DNA of 64,000 nucleotides from Choristoneura fumiferana (taxonomy: Eukaryota > Arthropoda > Insecta > Lepidoptera > Tortricidae). Each line of letters opens with the position of its first letter. Position 1 is the first letter of the stretch. The translations under genes were made by a program, and so were the position numbers. Location of the stretch: contig NC_133474.1 in the NCBI RefSeq assembly GCF_025370935.1, positions 19,725,740 to 19,789,739 on the forward strand, written 5' to 3'. The notes beneath the pieces are model-generated. The model was not told where the DNA came from. It made no database searches and saw only the letters and a program-made list of their open reading frames with translations. This document shows positions 10,695 to 22,329 of the stretch, one piece after another.

Positions 10695-12255
10695 TACTTC
10701 TAACTTTGTTTGTGAGCAATCTACTCCACATGTTATCTATGTAGGGTAACGTAACGATTCAGTTTGGACGTCCAGTTTCGTAACACTCACGCGCAGGCCA
10801 ATTTACTTTCACAGTCCTTCGAGTGATCAATAAGCCGAAGAACTAATGGCTTAGCTAAGGTCGACTATAACAGCTCTATTTGAATAAATGTCATGACATT
10901 ATGCAGTTGGCTCGCGTAATTGGCACATACGATCGCTATTCATGTGTTATTTTACGTACAGACTCTTTGTAAATACTCGTATTTTATAGCGAAGATAATG
11001 TAAGGGTGTTAAAAGTCTTTAACTTTACATACAATCATTAGGGCTTAAAATGCGATATCTAACTTAGCTTACTCAGCAAAACCTCGTTGTCTAATCACTG
11101 TAGATACTCGACCTTACAAAGCCCTATTCTGAAAGGATTGTATAAAATACTACTATGTGTGATTGTATTTACTAGTATATGTATTTTTTACGTATAACAT
11201 CCATAACGTTAAATTATTATATAAAATTAAGTTACGAAATGGGATTTGCGCTTATGAAAAAATTGTGTTGTAAATGGCAAAGAATGTTCATATTTAAGAT
11301 CCCGGGAAAGCTGGCATTGGCACGTTCTCCGCTATAGGATAATAGATTGCGATCTGCCAGATAAGAGCCGGGATATTTGGCAATTTGCCACACGAAGACA
11401 TCCTAGATAGTGTACGCGTGGCACTAGTGGATATGAACAATGAGTGGCACCTACAAAACTTATAAGACACAAATGGTAATGATTATTTCTGCTGTAATAA
11501 ATATTGACGCTAGAGTGTTTATTTATCGAAATTATGATCCAATCAGACAAAATTATCATTTCAATTTAGAAACTAATCATAAGAGTCCATAATCAGAACG
11601 AAAAATTTGAAGACCTTGTTTATACTTATAGCAAGGCAAAATACTCACCAGTATTCACACAAAATCAGTCAATCGGGGTATACCATTTTTAATCTTTGTT
11701 TTTTTTATTACATAAGTAATCCGTAGTACACAATTCAATGCCTAACATCTCGTTCAGGGATCCAATTTATAAGATGTGCGGTGATGCGTTAAGCCGGGAG
11801 AGGAGTCTGGTGCTTTCTTAAAAACCTAGGGTCAATACAATCAATGCTACAACGATTTATCTCCGTCGGAGCCATTCTAATCCCACATTACATCCTTTGT
11901 GCACTTCAAGGGTATTGAAACAAACGCTGGCCAACACTTAGGGTTAATAAGACACGCATGTTTCTGAGATCTCGTCAAGGCGTGATTGTGATAATGATGT
12001 CCTCGCTTAATGTTTTAGAAAGTTCGATTGATGAGATTTTAATCTCAGATAATGATTATCTTGCCTCAAAGATACAATTTATGGCGTTGCGCAAATGTGG
12101 AAGCAATAAATGACGCATACCGAGAAGCAAAGAAAAATCCCTTCGCGTCGTTAAAATAAACTTAGATACTTTACCGTTTTATGATTCAGTGTCAGTTTTA
12201 CGGCTAAAAGATTAAAAGTATTTTTTTAGAAGTTCCACTAATATTGCCTGCACTA
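10695..12255. other. Non-coding stretch, nothing recognised
   Basis: No supported exon, RNA gene or transposon end; presumed Spire intron. Confidence 0.35.
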
Positions 12256-12259
12256 AGGT

Positions 12260-12386
12260 TGCGTGGAAGAGATCGCTCTTAAGCGATAAGGCCGCCTATT
12301 GCTTACCTTGTAATTTTCTCTGTGTAGCTGTTTTCTGTATGGCTCACTATTTCTGGTGTACAATAAAGAGTAATTGTATTGTATAG
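12260..12386 (+). repeat. LINE 3' UTR remnant
   Basis: GGAAGAGATCGCTCTTAAGC, then GATAAGGCCGCC, then GTGTACAATAAAGAGTAATT with a TTGTATTGTAT tail. The same order, interrupted by another element, is at 60700-61050. Confidence 0.6.
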
Positions 12387-12389
12387 TAA

Positions 12390-13004
12390 ATGCAAAAGTT
12401 TGTAAGTCTGTTTGTTTATTTGTTTGTTTGTTACTTCATCATTAATTACTTAACCGTAACTATACATTTATAACATAAAGCCTTTCACAGACGCACAACG
12501 AAACTTCTCGGATTTTTTGCACCATCCTGCACAGTTTTAACATAAAAAAGCCACAACTGAAAGAGAAAACTGCACTGCGGATACATAGTGCAGAAACAAA
12601 CTTGTAACGAGTAGTTAACCAAACTGCATTCATTAATCCCCAACACGTCTATTAAAAGTTAAAGACTCGTTAAGGAAATCTTGCTAATTCAGATAGTCTA
12701 CAGCCGAAAAAGCTGAACCGCGTACCACGATGGAACGTTTTCGCAATCGATTTCACGATGATTTCTTGGTCATATGCAAGGAATGTCAGCTGTACATACT
12801 TTATGACAAAGTTCATTAGTACCTACTTATTTCTTTGTTAGAGATAGGCTTTGGAAAAATAATATTTGTTCGAATAAAAAGTAAAACTGCCAGTAACACA
12901 GGTTGGTCTTCTTGAAAGGGATTGGATTGAGAAGCAAAAAAACTAAGACTTCTGCTTGTACCTACTATGTAATGTAGGGTAGGATATATAATATATATAT
13001 ATAT

Positions 13005-13041
<37 letters not shown>

Positions 13042-13535
13042 CAAAAGTAAATGTTTTCATGTGAGAAAGTACCTACTAAATATACAACATTAGCTACTAA
13101 CATGTTGTTTGCTCCAGAAACTGGATGACAAAAACAACTTAAACCAAAAAAAACTTCTTCAATATTGGATTCGGATAAATATATTTACCTGAGGTAAGTT
13201 AACCTACGCAAATTAACTGGAGGTTGTCTCGCGAGGCAACAGATTCCGCGAAAAGCCCTGATCTATTTTCGTCGCTCGGTGTACTGACGCAAATTAAAAT
13301 GAACTCTGACATTTGAAAGGCTGCTAAGCATGAGCGCTAGCGGTGTCCGAAACAAAAAGCTAACCACCACAGACCATCGATCGACTGCGGGAATCTTAAG
13401 TCCATTATAATGTATGCTCATAGACGTTTGCATATTCGAATAAAGACAGTCTTTACGAAGTGCTCAAAATGAATCTGAATTGTTTCAGCAAATGGTTTGG
13501 TTAGTTTTACTAAACGCAGCTGGTGGTGATAAAAA
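12390..13535. repeat. Non-coding stretch with a (TA)n microsatellite
   Basis: The (TA)n tract spans about 12984-13038, interrupted once or twice. A short TTTGTTTG run lies near 12408-12430. No gene seen. Confidence 0.5.
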
Positions 13536-13539
13536 TCGC

Positions 13540-13757
13540 TATCAAATGCAGGTAGTTCGAGATATGAGTACCGATACTAACCTTAACCGAGTCACGGAAT
13601 AGATAATAGTACAAATCGTGTGCGAGTAGTTCAAAAGACTCGCGCTGCTAAGCAAACTTGATACCCTACACTTCAGTCTCCTTGTGAAAACTGCAATGTG
13701 GCCGAAACGTCGAGGTAAGATTTACTCGTTTCGTTAAGCGTGATAAACCCTGAGTGT
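13540..13757. repeat. Single arm of the ACGTTTCGGC foldback family
   Basis: Contains CACTTCAGTCTCCTTGTGA, GGCCGAAACGTCGAGGTAAG and GCGTGATAAACCC. This is the right-arm sequence of the complete foldback at 29071-29569, diverged. Confidence 0.65.
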
Positions 13758-13761
13758 TGAA

Positions 13762-14395
13762 ATCTATCTATCTATCTATCTATATCAGCCCCTTATAGCG
13801 CCCGTCTTCGGACATAGGCCTCCTCTCTACTTTTCCAGTCTTGCCTATTCATTGCCACTCGCATCCAGTTTACGCCAGCTTGCTGCCGGATATCATCTGT
13901 CCATCTTTTTGGTGGTCGTCCTCTACCGCGGGTGTTAGCACGGGGTCTCCACTCCAGGACTCTTCTCGCCCAACGACTGTGGTCCATTCTAGCAATATGT
14001 CCTGCCCATCTCCACTTTCTGCGTTCTATTTCTGTTATTACGTCATTCACTTTAGTCTTCTGTCTGATCAACTCGTTTTTCTTTCGGTCCAGAAGGTGTA
14101 TTCCGAGCATTATTCGCTCCATTGCTCTTTGTGCGACACGTAGTTTCTCAGCAGACCTTTCTGTTAAGGTGGTGGTTTCCATTCCATATGTGAAGACGGG
14201 CAAGACACACTGATTAAATACCCTGGTCTTAAGATATTGCGGGATCTTTTTGGATTTAAAGACGGTGTTGTTAGCTGCAAAAGCTGCCCATGCTTGGCCA
14301 ACTCTGCGTTCGACCTCCGCTACCTGATCCTCCATTCCGAGAGTGATTTTATGGCCCAAATAGATGTAATGATCAACGATTTGTACTGGAAATGT
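13762..14395 (-). mobile_element. RTE-clade LINE, 5'-truncated, open C-terminal reverse transcriptase
   Basis: On the minus strand an open frame runs from about 14392 to a stop near 13793 (about 197 codons). It encodes the end of an RTE-type reverse transcriptase and the region after it. Visible marks are DHYIYLGHKITL, LPVFTYGMETTTLT, KWRWAGHIARM and GRGRPPKRWTDDIRQQAG, all typical of insect RTE elements. The 3' end carries a short GATA-type simple tail (13762-13784 on the plus strand as ATCT repeats). The catalytic FADD box and the endonuclease domain are missing because of 5' truncation. The frame is unbroken, so insertion is probably young. Confidence 0.88.
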
Positions 14396-14399
14396 GTGA

Positions 14400-15015
14400 T
14401 TTTAAAGTGAGTGAGTGTTGAAATATGTAGTTTTAAATTGATACCCTTCGATCCACGAACGTTAATCTTAGTACACAGGTCGCAGATGGAAACAAGGGTC
14501 ATTTAAAGTTTATCTTCGTATTGTCCGCCCCCGCCCCACCTTTGAACTTACGACCTTCGTTGAAAATGTTTCTGCTACAGTTTATAGCAGATTTACGCCA
14601 TTCCCTTTTAATATTTTATCCCCCGCACCTGGAACGTTAATTGGATTAAAAAGGTGTATCGTTAACGGGTAATCTACGAATAGAGGTTTAGTTTTAGTTC
14701 CGAGTAATTCCTTAATTAAGCGTTACTCTAATTATAAGTTAATAAGTAAAATGTGTTTTTTATGTGAAAGTATGTGTGTGTGCGGGCGTGTGTGTGTTTG
14801 TTACTCCTTAAAGCTAAAATGAGTGGACGGATGTTATTTGGTATGTAGATAGCTAGGACATCTGGAATAACACATAGGCTACTTTTGATCCTAATAATAA
14901 ATACCTGATACGACTGTTTGTAAGGCCAATAGGTCGTATAAACAATCGAAATAATTTTGCATAAACTTATATATCATAAGGTCGCGGATGAGCAAAGAAA
15001 TTCTTTTAGTTCGCT
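14400..15015. repeat. Non-coding stretch with one minisatellite-type unit
   Basis: At about 14837-14886 there is a single GGTATGTAGATAGCTAGGAC / CATCTGGAATAACACATAGG block. It is one unit of the tandem array at 42427-43113. A GTGTGTGTG run lies near 14768-14800. No gene seen. Confidence 0.45.
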
Positions 15016-15021
15016 GATAGG

Positions 15022-15072
15022 TCGTGTCAGATATATTTGCACGCTCCGCTGTGGCAGATATTAATACAGGTG
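15022..15072. mobile_element. Fragment of the CAGTCACC MITE family
   Basis: TCAGATATATTTGCACGCTC and GGCAGATATTAATACAGGTG match the right half of the 131-bp MITE; the left half is gone. Confidence 0.55.
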
Positions 15073-15074
15073 GG

Positions 15075-15301
15075 TGCCGCTTCGAAGGATATAATAACAA
15101 TTGATATAATGTAACAGTTGATATAATTTTCATTTGATATAATGCAATTTATCTTAAAAACCAAACTTATTTCTATTGTTATTAATTCGATTTGATGTAC
15201 TTTGGGTTGGGTTAGGTTAGGTTAATTTTATAAAAAAGTTCTGTGAAGCTCCTATCCTTTGAAATTATATCAAATGTTGTTATACCGATCATTACACACC
15301 C
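15075..15301. repeat. Foldback element with TTGATATAAT units
   Basis: The left arm contains GGATATAATAACAATTGATA and two further TTGATATAAT units. The right arm carries the inverted AATTATATCAAATGTTG and TTATACC. It starts inside or beside the MITE fragment at 15022-15072. Confidence 0.4.
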
Positions 15302-15304
15302 AAT

Positions 15305-16820
15305 ACCTGTATTTTGTTAAACAAAAGAAATACTAAACAAAATTAAGCATCTAAAAACAGCTATAACACCATGAAACAGAATTATTATTCGTAGCTGTGA
15401 CACAAAGAATCTATGGAGACAACCGTTTTATCTCCCACCGAAGTTTAAATTGTCGGACTTTCCTGCGTTCTTTTGTTTTATTATAGGTACATATTGTTTC
15501 TTTTATAACATTGTCTCGACATATTAAACAAAGTAAGAGCAAAAGAAAGGCCGCATTGTTTAATAAACAACTGAATAACTGCCCCGAGGCGTAGGACGTT
15601 TGTAACCTCTTTGCTTCGTCTTTAGTTTAATTAACCAAGTTGTAAATAACTAGTTAACAAGGTATACTTAGAGTTGGGCGGTAATGAAACTTTACCGTCA
15701 ACAAAGCCAGTTTTTGACGTTTTAAAAGACCCGAACATTTCGTCGCCAATGCTACCGATAATGATATAAGCCGGTTGTACAATTATTATGATCATACGGT
15801 CAACCGCTGGCAGGGACCAAACTTATTGATTAATTCCGCTATCGTTTTGATTATACTATTGCGTTGCCTTTACCGAGTTTACTAACTTTTAATACGCTAT
15901 TCTAATACTCGTCATACTTTTATCTTCAACTAGTTGAACATTTTGATTAATGACAATTACAAAACAGTTTACTTAATCTGTGGTTTGAGTGGAGAACGTG
16001 GTTTGATTTAAAAATAGAAAAATGACTATGCCTAGGACGATGTTTAATCGGTTTCTATTAAGAAATACTCAATTTAATAATAATAAAAAATCGCTAAAGA
16101 GAACTCACTTAAAATTTATTTAGTAACTGGCTAGCGAAAACCAAGACAGAAAACAATTCTAAATTTAAAAACAAGTTTGCAAGAAGAATTAACAGCAAAA
16201 TTTTCGTGCGCAATTGTAATAGTCACAGCTAATTTCATTAAAGTAAATTGGATGCGTGCAGAAGTTTTCATTGCGGTTGCCTAGGGACACGTGAGTCACC
16301 GCGCTGGCAGTTTGTGCGAAATTGTACGCACTAACATGGGAACTTTATTACTTTAACAGCAGACTCATTCAAACTTTGTGAGAACTAGTTTACATGAAGA
16401 GTATACCGAGAAGGCTATTATAACTTGCAGATGTAGCAGAGGTGTGGCGCCACAGGTCACAGATGTAACCTATGTGTGGCGCCGTAACAACGCGATTCTC
16501 GCCGGGTTGCCTAAATTTTTTAAGCGACTTTAGTAGTGAAAAGAGTAGCATTTCTGGTTATTTCACGTTTCGCTTATGTTTGGGGGTGTGCAACAATAAT
16601 GTAATGCCATATCCATGCATGTAGATGTGCTTAAGTATAATTAGTTAGTTACGTTACTTTATCAGCAATGAGTGGTATAGTTGGCATAGGTAATTCTAAA
16701 CAGTATGTTATATTTAAATACATGTGTTCATTATTCTTAACATACTCGAGACTTGGTCACAACTTTTATATTACGTACTGGGTACTTAAATATTGCGGAG
16801 AAGCACTGTTAAAGGTTGTA
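15305..16820. other. Non-coding stretch, nothing recognised
   Basis: A close direct repeat of TGGCGCC-containing text occurs at about 16440-16485 (GGTGTGGCGCCACAGGTCAC, then TGTGTGGCGCCGTAAC). No gene seen. Confidence 0.35.
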
Positions 16821-16824
16821 TTTT

Positions 16825-17010
16825 TTTAGAGTTCTGTACCCGAAGGGTAACAAACTCCCGTTTAGGTGTAGGGTTTCCCCTATTGCTATCACTCACACGT
16901 GTCCCTATCCGTCCGTCTTCAAATTATCACAGTATAAGCATCTTGTTGACCCACAGCAAATATTTTTAAATGTTTTTATGCGGGGTTCCCAAAGAGGGTT
17001 CCTATACTAG
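16825..17010 (+). repeat. Dispersed repeat (GTTCTGTACCCGAAGGGTAA family)
   Basis: Starts near GAGTTCTGTACCCGAAGGG, includes TCCGTCCGTCTTCAAATTA, and ends near CGGGGTTCCCAAAGAGG. It resembles the widespread lepidopteran repeat that opens with GGGTTCCGTACC; another piece is at 37325-37425 and 51788-51890. Confidence 0.5.
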
Positions 17011-17280
17011 TTGTAGGTGGATGTGAAAACAAAATTTTGACCTACCCTATTGAGTGGGGTAACGTTGTTTAGAAGCTTTTCCAGTTACAACCAACTTAAT
17101 GTTGCGATCCAATGCGTAAACTTGCCATTCATAGAGCATAAACTGATGGATCCATGGATGAATGTATGGAACCCTTGATGTGATCATGTGAGAGTCTGAG
17201 TCGCACTTAGGCGGTTTGTTTTAAATAATTCATTATAGGTGAAAATTTAACGTTTTAAACTTTCGTGATTTTCACTTATA

Positions 17281-17405
17281 GTCAAAATACCACGAACGGG
17301 ACTTATCACGCTAGCAGGCACGAGTAATATTTACCTCGACGTTTCGGCAACATTACAGTGGCCGTGGTCACGAGTAGACTGAAGTGTAGGGTGTCAAGTC
17401 TGCCT
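17281..17405. repeat. Single arm of the ACGTTTCGGC foldback family
   Basis: AGTCAAAATACCACGAACGG, TACCTCGACGTTTCGGCAAC and CACGAGTAGACTGAAGTG match the left arm of 29071-29569; no partner arm lies nearby. Confidence 0.65.
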
Positions 17406-17409
17406 AGCA

Positions 17410-17677
17410 AGACAATTTTATCAGATATCAGTGTTTGCGCTGATCTGCCGGCTGATCACTAGATTATAAATAGCTAATCATTTAGAACCCCATGCATGAT
17501 ACATGCACTAGAAGCTTTGACATTCCTTATGTCCACACAGTCCACATAAGGAACAATGTCATCGCCTATAGTACTCATCAATCACATTCACCTCCTTTTC
17601 AGGTTTAAAAGTAAACAAAAGACGACCTACGAACTTATCTTAACAAAGTAAAAAATAATAAGACATTTGCAAATTAC
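17410..17677. other. Non-coding stretch with a small hairpin
   Basis: At 17518-17557 the strings CATTCCTTATGT and ACATAAGGAACAATG can pair around a loop of about 11 bases. No other structure recognised. Confidence 0.35.
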
Positions 17678-17824
17678 TCGTCATAGCGACGCTGCCCCAG
17701 TAGGCCTTGTCTTGAGCGACGTCGAGCGGCGGCTCGTCGGGACTCCTCGCGGGCTCGAGCAGGCCCGACACCGGCCGCGCGCCGAACAGCGCCGCCGGCG
17801 ACACTCGCGAGCGCCGCAGCTTGA
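17678..17824 (-). CDS. spir: Spire linker exon (after the WH2 cluster)
   Basis: The exon is bounded by acceptor GGGGCAG above 17824 and donor ACGA|GTAATT below 17678; it is 147 bp. It begins with two bases of a split codon. The WH2 D exon (56403-56517, or 40982-41096) ends with the one base needed (T+TC gives Phe). The peptide is rich in Arg, Pro, Ala and Ser (KLRRSRVSPAALFGARP, then EPPLDVAQDKAYWGSVAM), consistent with an unstructured linker. It ends with one base of a codon completed by the exon at 8253-8365. GC-rich and flanked by AT-rich introns. Strand, order and phase on both sides support Spire; the acceptor tract is weak in pyrimidines. Confidence 0.6.
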
Positions 17825-17829
17825 CTGCC

Positions 17830-18900
17830 CCACCAGCGGCGGATTTTGAAAAGCTAATGTCAAATTTGGAACGCGAATGCCGCTTGGAACTACGCGGATT
17901 TCAAATTCGAATTTAGTTTTTTTAATTGTCAATGATTTCAGTGGCTAGGCTGATTTTTGCGTCCAAGCTTAACACAAACTTAACTTCAAATTATGTATTT
18001 TATAAAATTGAACTTTTCTGGTGCTTATATTATTATTTATCACTATTTTTTACTAAAACACGTTTGTTCTAAAACGCCATTGACCTATAACACACGACCC
18101 CACAGCTTACAACACATTCAAACACATCTGATCGCACTGCGTCAACATTAACACTGCTAAGCATAAAAATAATCACATAAAATTCACTAAAACTGCAACA
18201 AAACCCGAAGCTAAACACTCGAGGACTATATTTCTCTAATTTTAATTGACGTTTTAAGACTTTAGTAATTTGGAACACGGAGTTTTTGTAAATAGATCGC
18301 GCGTGCTTAACTTATGGCGGCCGTCGCCATATTGGAACGTGAGGGTTGTCCCAGCTGACGCATGCGCCCTGTAAATGTTAGCTGAAAGAACAAGGGACCG
18401 ACTTCATTTAAATTTCCACGTAGCAAGACGTAAAGTACCGCATGCATCGCTTGGATAGTCCGTGGGTAAATAAATAGGTGCTTTGCTAGGAGAGCAGTGA
18501 ATAGACGCGCGGGAGATTTATCGTCGACGTTATGACTCTTATGACGGTCTTGGTAAAGGGCAGGGTCTTAAGGGTAATATTTCTCGCTGAAGATTTGTTT
18601 ATTTTGGAACTTGAGCGGACATCAATCAGCCTTTTAGACGACATGAAAGCATAGCTGAGTAATGGGGGGCTGAGTATAAAATAGTGACCGAACCTGCCGA
18701 TTAAGTAGGTATCAACTATCAAGATCAACTCACTTCCAAGGCGTTATCATACCTGTTATCCACTAGTAGTTTTTAGTATAAGTTTAAGTAGCTCCATTAA
18801 TTTAATAGCTACCTTAACATCTTTAATGACTCTTGAAAGATCCGGAATTAAAGGCAACAAACCATTGAAAGAAAGAAAACATTTATTCGTTGACATCTAT
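17830..18900. other. Non-coding stretch, nothing recognised
   Basis: No supported gene. A patch near 18300-18375 is somewhat GC-richer but has no splice-bounded frame. Confidence 0.35.
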
Positions 18901-18903
18901 GTA

Positions 18904-19034
18904 CAGTCACCAGCATTAATATCTGCCACAGCGGAGCGTGCAAAAATATCTGACACGTCCTTCCGGAACTAGATATAAAGTCGTATCAGATATTTATGCA
19001 CGCTTGTTGTGTCAGATATTGGTGCTGGTGACTG
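18904..19034. mobile_element. Tc1/mariner-type palindromic MITE, intact reference copy (131 bp)
   Basis: TA|CAGTCACCAGCATTAATATC at the left and GATATTGGTGCTGGTGACTG|TA at the right form near-perfect terminal inverted repeats of about 25 bp with TA on both sides. A second inverted pair (GCGTGCAAAAATATCTGA / TCAGATATTTATGCACGC) sits inside. Further copies or pieces: 9145-9276, 15022-15072, 32315-32461, 39231-39358, 46345-46480, 54570-54697. Confidence 0.85.
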
Positions 19035-19039
19035 TACCT

Positions 19040-19981
19040 TAGATAGATGTCGATGCAACAAACAAAGTTCGTTTCCGTACTAAAAATGATACTTTGCACT
19101 TAGCAAATGAACCGTTAAATTAATTTATAGTCCGAAAAAGATCATTAAAATCCAATGTCCGATGAGTAGTGGTCTCTGACAGCACTTAGAGAAAATTAAC
19201 ATAGTTCGAGAGCTGACGTCTTTTTGAAATCCTACTGATAATTATTATAAATTTGTGTGTAGGTATGTGTATGTATGTATGTTTGTGAGTGTGTATAAAG
19301 CAACAAGTCTCCCTAACGTTAAAATGAAATTTAGTACCTATGTTCCCGTTGTTCTCAACAGATCAGGATAAAATCTCGAAATCTTAACCGCTAGGTTTAC
19401 ATGACGAAATTTAGCGTGGGTATCATATATGCAACCGTTAATAATAATAAAATTCACGGTGTAATTTTCGAGAATTCCCATGTAAATTTAAGAAAATATC
19501 AAAATTTCAATTTAACAGCTGGATCTAATGAATTCTACCTAATGGTTTACGCGTGCGAAGCCGCGGGTAAAGTTTAGTTAATAATATTTAAACAAAAGAG
19601 TAAAATTGTATGTGGGTCAATTGGAATTCCGTCACAATGTATTAACTTTTTCAACACATAAGTATTTACATTCTGATTAAAATATCACTTTCCTAAAACT
19701 TGTACAGTTAAGCGTCATCTCAGTAAAAGTCAGATAAAAACTTCCTTACCCAATAAATTACGTGACCTTTGCAATTCTTATCTGATATTTAGTAACAGTC
19801 GAGAACAAGCCCAGATTCCCGCGATAAGTGGACGGTTGGACAACAATGGCTGGCGCAGCCTTGACTCACTAACCAGAGTGGCCAGCTTATGGGAACGCGT
19901 TCACCCACGTCGGCTGACGAACCGTGCCCTGATTTCATCCGGTACATTTCATTAGCTGGCTAACGGGGCTCGCGAGGCTAC
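19040..19981. other. Non-coding stretch with a decayed repeat
   Basis: About 19360-19580 resembles the interspersed family ending in GCGTGCGAAGCCGCGGGTAA (at 19550-19570). The rest is unrecognised. The last 13 bases (19969-19981) are repeated at 20782-20794. Confidence 0.4.
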
Positions 19982-20781
19982 GCAAATACACACAATGTTC
20001 AATGTATGGCACCTGTACATTGGTATACCTTTACTTGCCCGAATTTCATTTGCCCGAATTTCATGTGCTATAATATTCAACCGTCATAATTATTATTTCT
20101 TATAAATTCATTTTCACTACTCATTGTTTACCATATTAATCAAATGACAGAATCTTTGTTTCCCATAATATTAATTTCAATAATTTCATTTTTCATAATC
20201 ATTGTAAGCCATAAATCACATGCCATAATATCATTTGCCATCCATGTAAATGGTGAGTATCGACACTATATACTGATAAATCCCATACGTCAAACAAGCC
20301 TTTGAATTAGGTAAATTTTAATCACAAAGATTAGGTTAGGTAAGAATTGCGACATTTGATTTGTACGAGCGAGATAAGCGAGCGAGCAAGACGGTTCGAA
20401 GCAGAAGCGACTCGGATAGGTTAGGTTCCGAATGCTTCGATGTTAAGTATTTTTTATAGCAGCCCAAATAATAAAGATAATAGATAGATTAGTAATAGAA
20501 AAAAAAGCAATTTTAATCAATCATAATCAAAATAAACACTATTGAGTATGGCGTTTGAATATTCTATTAAATAATATTATTGCACTTAATAATATGGAAA
20601 ACAATACGTATTGCATTCGTATCATTATGGCATCTTATTTTCGGGAAAATAAGAATATATCAAATAGTTTTTCTAGTAAACGAAACATTGGGGAAAATTA
20701 AGTTTCGGGCATATGAACTTCGGGCAAATGAAATTATGGCATATAACTTTCGGGGAAACTATAGATAAACCTGTATATTGA
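19982..20781. mobile_element. 800-bp foldback insertion with iterated TTTGCCCGAATTTCA arms and 13-bp direct repeats
   Basis: A 13-bp direct repeat CTCGCGAGGCTAC flanks the insertion (19969-19981 and 20782-20794). Inside, the left arm repeats units like TTGCCCGAATTTCAT and CATAATATCATTTGCC. The right arm carries the inverted forms (GGGCAAATGAAATTATGGCA, CGGGCATATGAACTTCGG). The centre is AT-rich with a few TTAGGTTAGG-type strings. No transposase frame. Confidence 0.6.
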
Positions 20782-20799
20782 CTCGCGAGGCTACAGCCT

Positions 20800-22065
20800 A
20801 AACTGCTGGACTAGGTATAGAGGTGTGCCTTATAGAAGTGGTGTATGGGATTTTTTGAAATTTCCACTTAATACAAAACCAGCCAATGTTTACGAGAGTG
20901 ACCAAAGTATAAAGCTAGTCCATACTTCTAATTACTACAAATAACCTGGACTAACTTATATTTTTCTTTGACTAGACTGATACGAAAGAGATAACATATC
21001 TACACATCATGTTAGACGTAGAGTAGCAGCTTTTTCGTTCGAGCCTGCTCGATGATAAAAAACAAGCTGGTGCCAAATAAGGTAAAAGCAAACCGTTTTT
21101 ACTCCCGGCTCATCTACCCCAGTCCGCAATTGATTGCTTGCTAATTATGAGAAAAATATTTGAATTTAACGGTAAGTGACTGGGTCGGTAATTATGTCTA
21201 AACAGTTAAGAGGACGAGTTTCTAAGCGCATTAAATGAACTAGGCAATCATCAGGTGAATCAGGTACATATTTCATTTCAGGTAAAGGATTAAAACTAGC
21301 AAGCTGCATTTAAATCTTATTGAACCTAATCGTAATTACGTTGATTAAATCCTTCTTTAATATTCGGTCCAGTCCACGGTGAAATTCGATAACATGATAT
21401 TTACATAACCGTGCAATGAGGTCAAACCTGACCTGTCAATTAATGTATGCGTAGGTACACGATTTAATTAATAACTACTAATGTTACGAGTATATCTGTA
21501 TAACAAAAACAAATACCCTAGTACTTACTTCCCCAGTACCAACCAAGTTTGCGACATAGTTAGGGACTGTTTGATAATAAGAGTGTCCACCAGTGGAGTG
21601 ACGTTAGAAATTTTTGTGGTAAATCCAAAGTAAAGCGTTTACATCTTTCATAAATTCTGTATAATCTTGTAAATATTGGGAAAGCCGGTGGGAATAGAGT
21701 TCTATGGACGATTCGCGACTGGTGTCCAGCTCAATTGCTTATTGATATACTTAAATGTCAATTAGTTTATGCCTAATGCCGCTCTTTACATTTAGTCAGA
21801 CCGCATGAAATTTAGATAGATTAGTTATCATTTTTAACATGGTTTTTTGACAGGCGAAAAATTACTAGATGGCAATAGTATCGTGAGGTAGGATTGACGT
21901 CAGCAATCTTGCTTGCGATTGGCTCATTTAGTTATTCAATATAAACGTGACACAAGGGTCAAAGTTCTCAAACAGACCTCACGATACGCCCAAACTAGCC
22001 TCACAGAATCCCTCATTATTACTACCTTAGCTATTTAAAGTTAATCGCGGTCTACGTCCTTAAGT
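20800..22065. other. Non-coding stretch, nothing recognised
   Basis: AT-rich, presumed Spire intron; no supported feature. Confidence 0.35.
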
Positions 22066-22068
22066 AAA

Positions 22069-22325
22069 TCATCATCATATCAGCCATAGGATGTCCACTG
22101 TTGGACATAGGCCTCCCCCATAGACCTCCAGTTGCCTCGGTTGGAAGCGGCTAACATCCAACGTGAACCCGCGACTTTAACCGTTAAGCCGTTAAACCGT
22201 TGGTGCACGTCCTACGCTCCGCTTGCCGATCCGCGGTCTCCACTAGAGAACCTTTTGGCCCCAGCGACCATCTGTTCTCCGTGCTATATGGCGTTCTCAT
22301 TGCCACTTCAACGAACTAATTCGCT
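22069..22325 (-). mobile_element. Decayed RTE-type LINE 3' end, minus strand
   Basis: Starts with an ATCATCATAT tail, then CAGCCATAGGATGTCCACTG, CATAGGCCTCCCCCATAG and CGGTCTCCACTAGAGAACC. On the minus strand this is the end of an RTE reverse transcriptase frame (CACTGGAG...CGGCCATAT order) with several indels. A different RTE lineage from 13762-14395. Confidence 0.7.
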
Positions 22326-22329
22326 TGGC

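Noticed and set aside
17518..17557. Hairpin as possible microRNA precursor
   Set aside because: Stem of about 12 bp is too short for a pre-miRNA.
17667..17932. Plus- and minus-strand frames around 17.7-17.9 kb
   Set aside because: Other-frame shadows of the Spire exon at 17678-17824.
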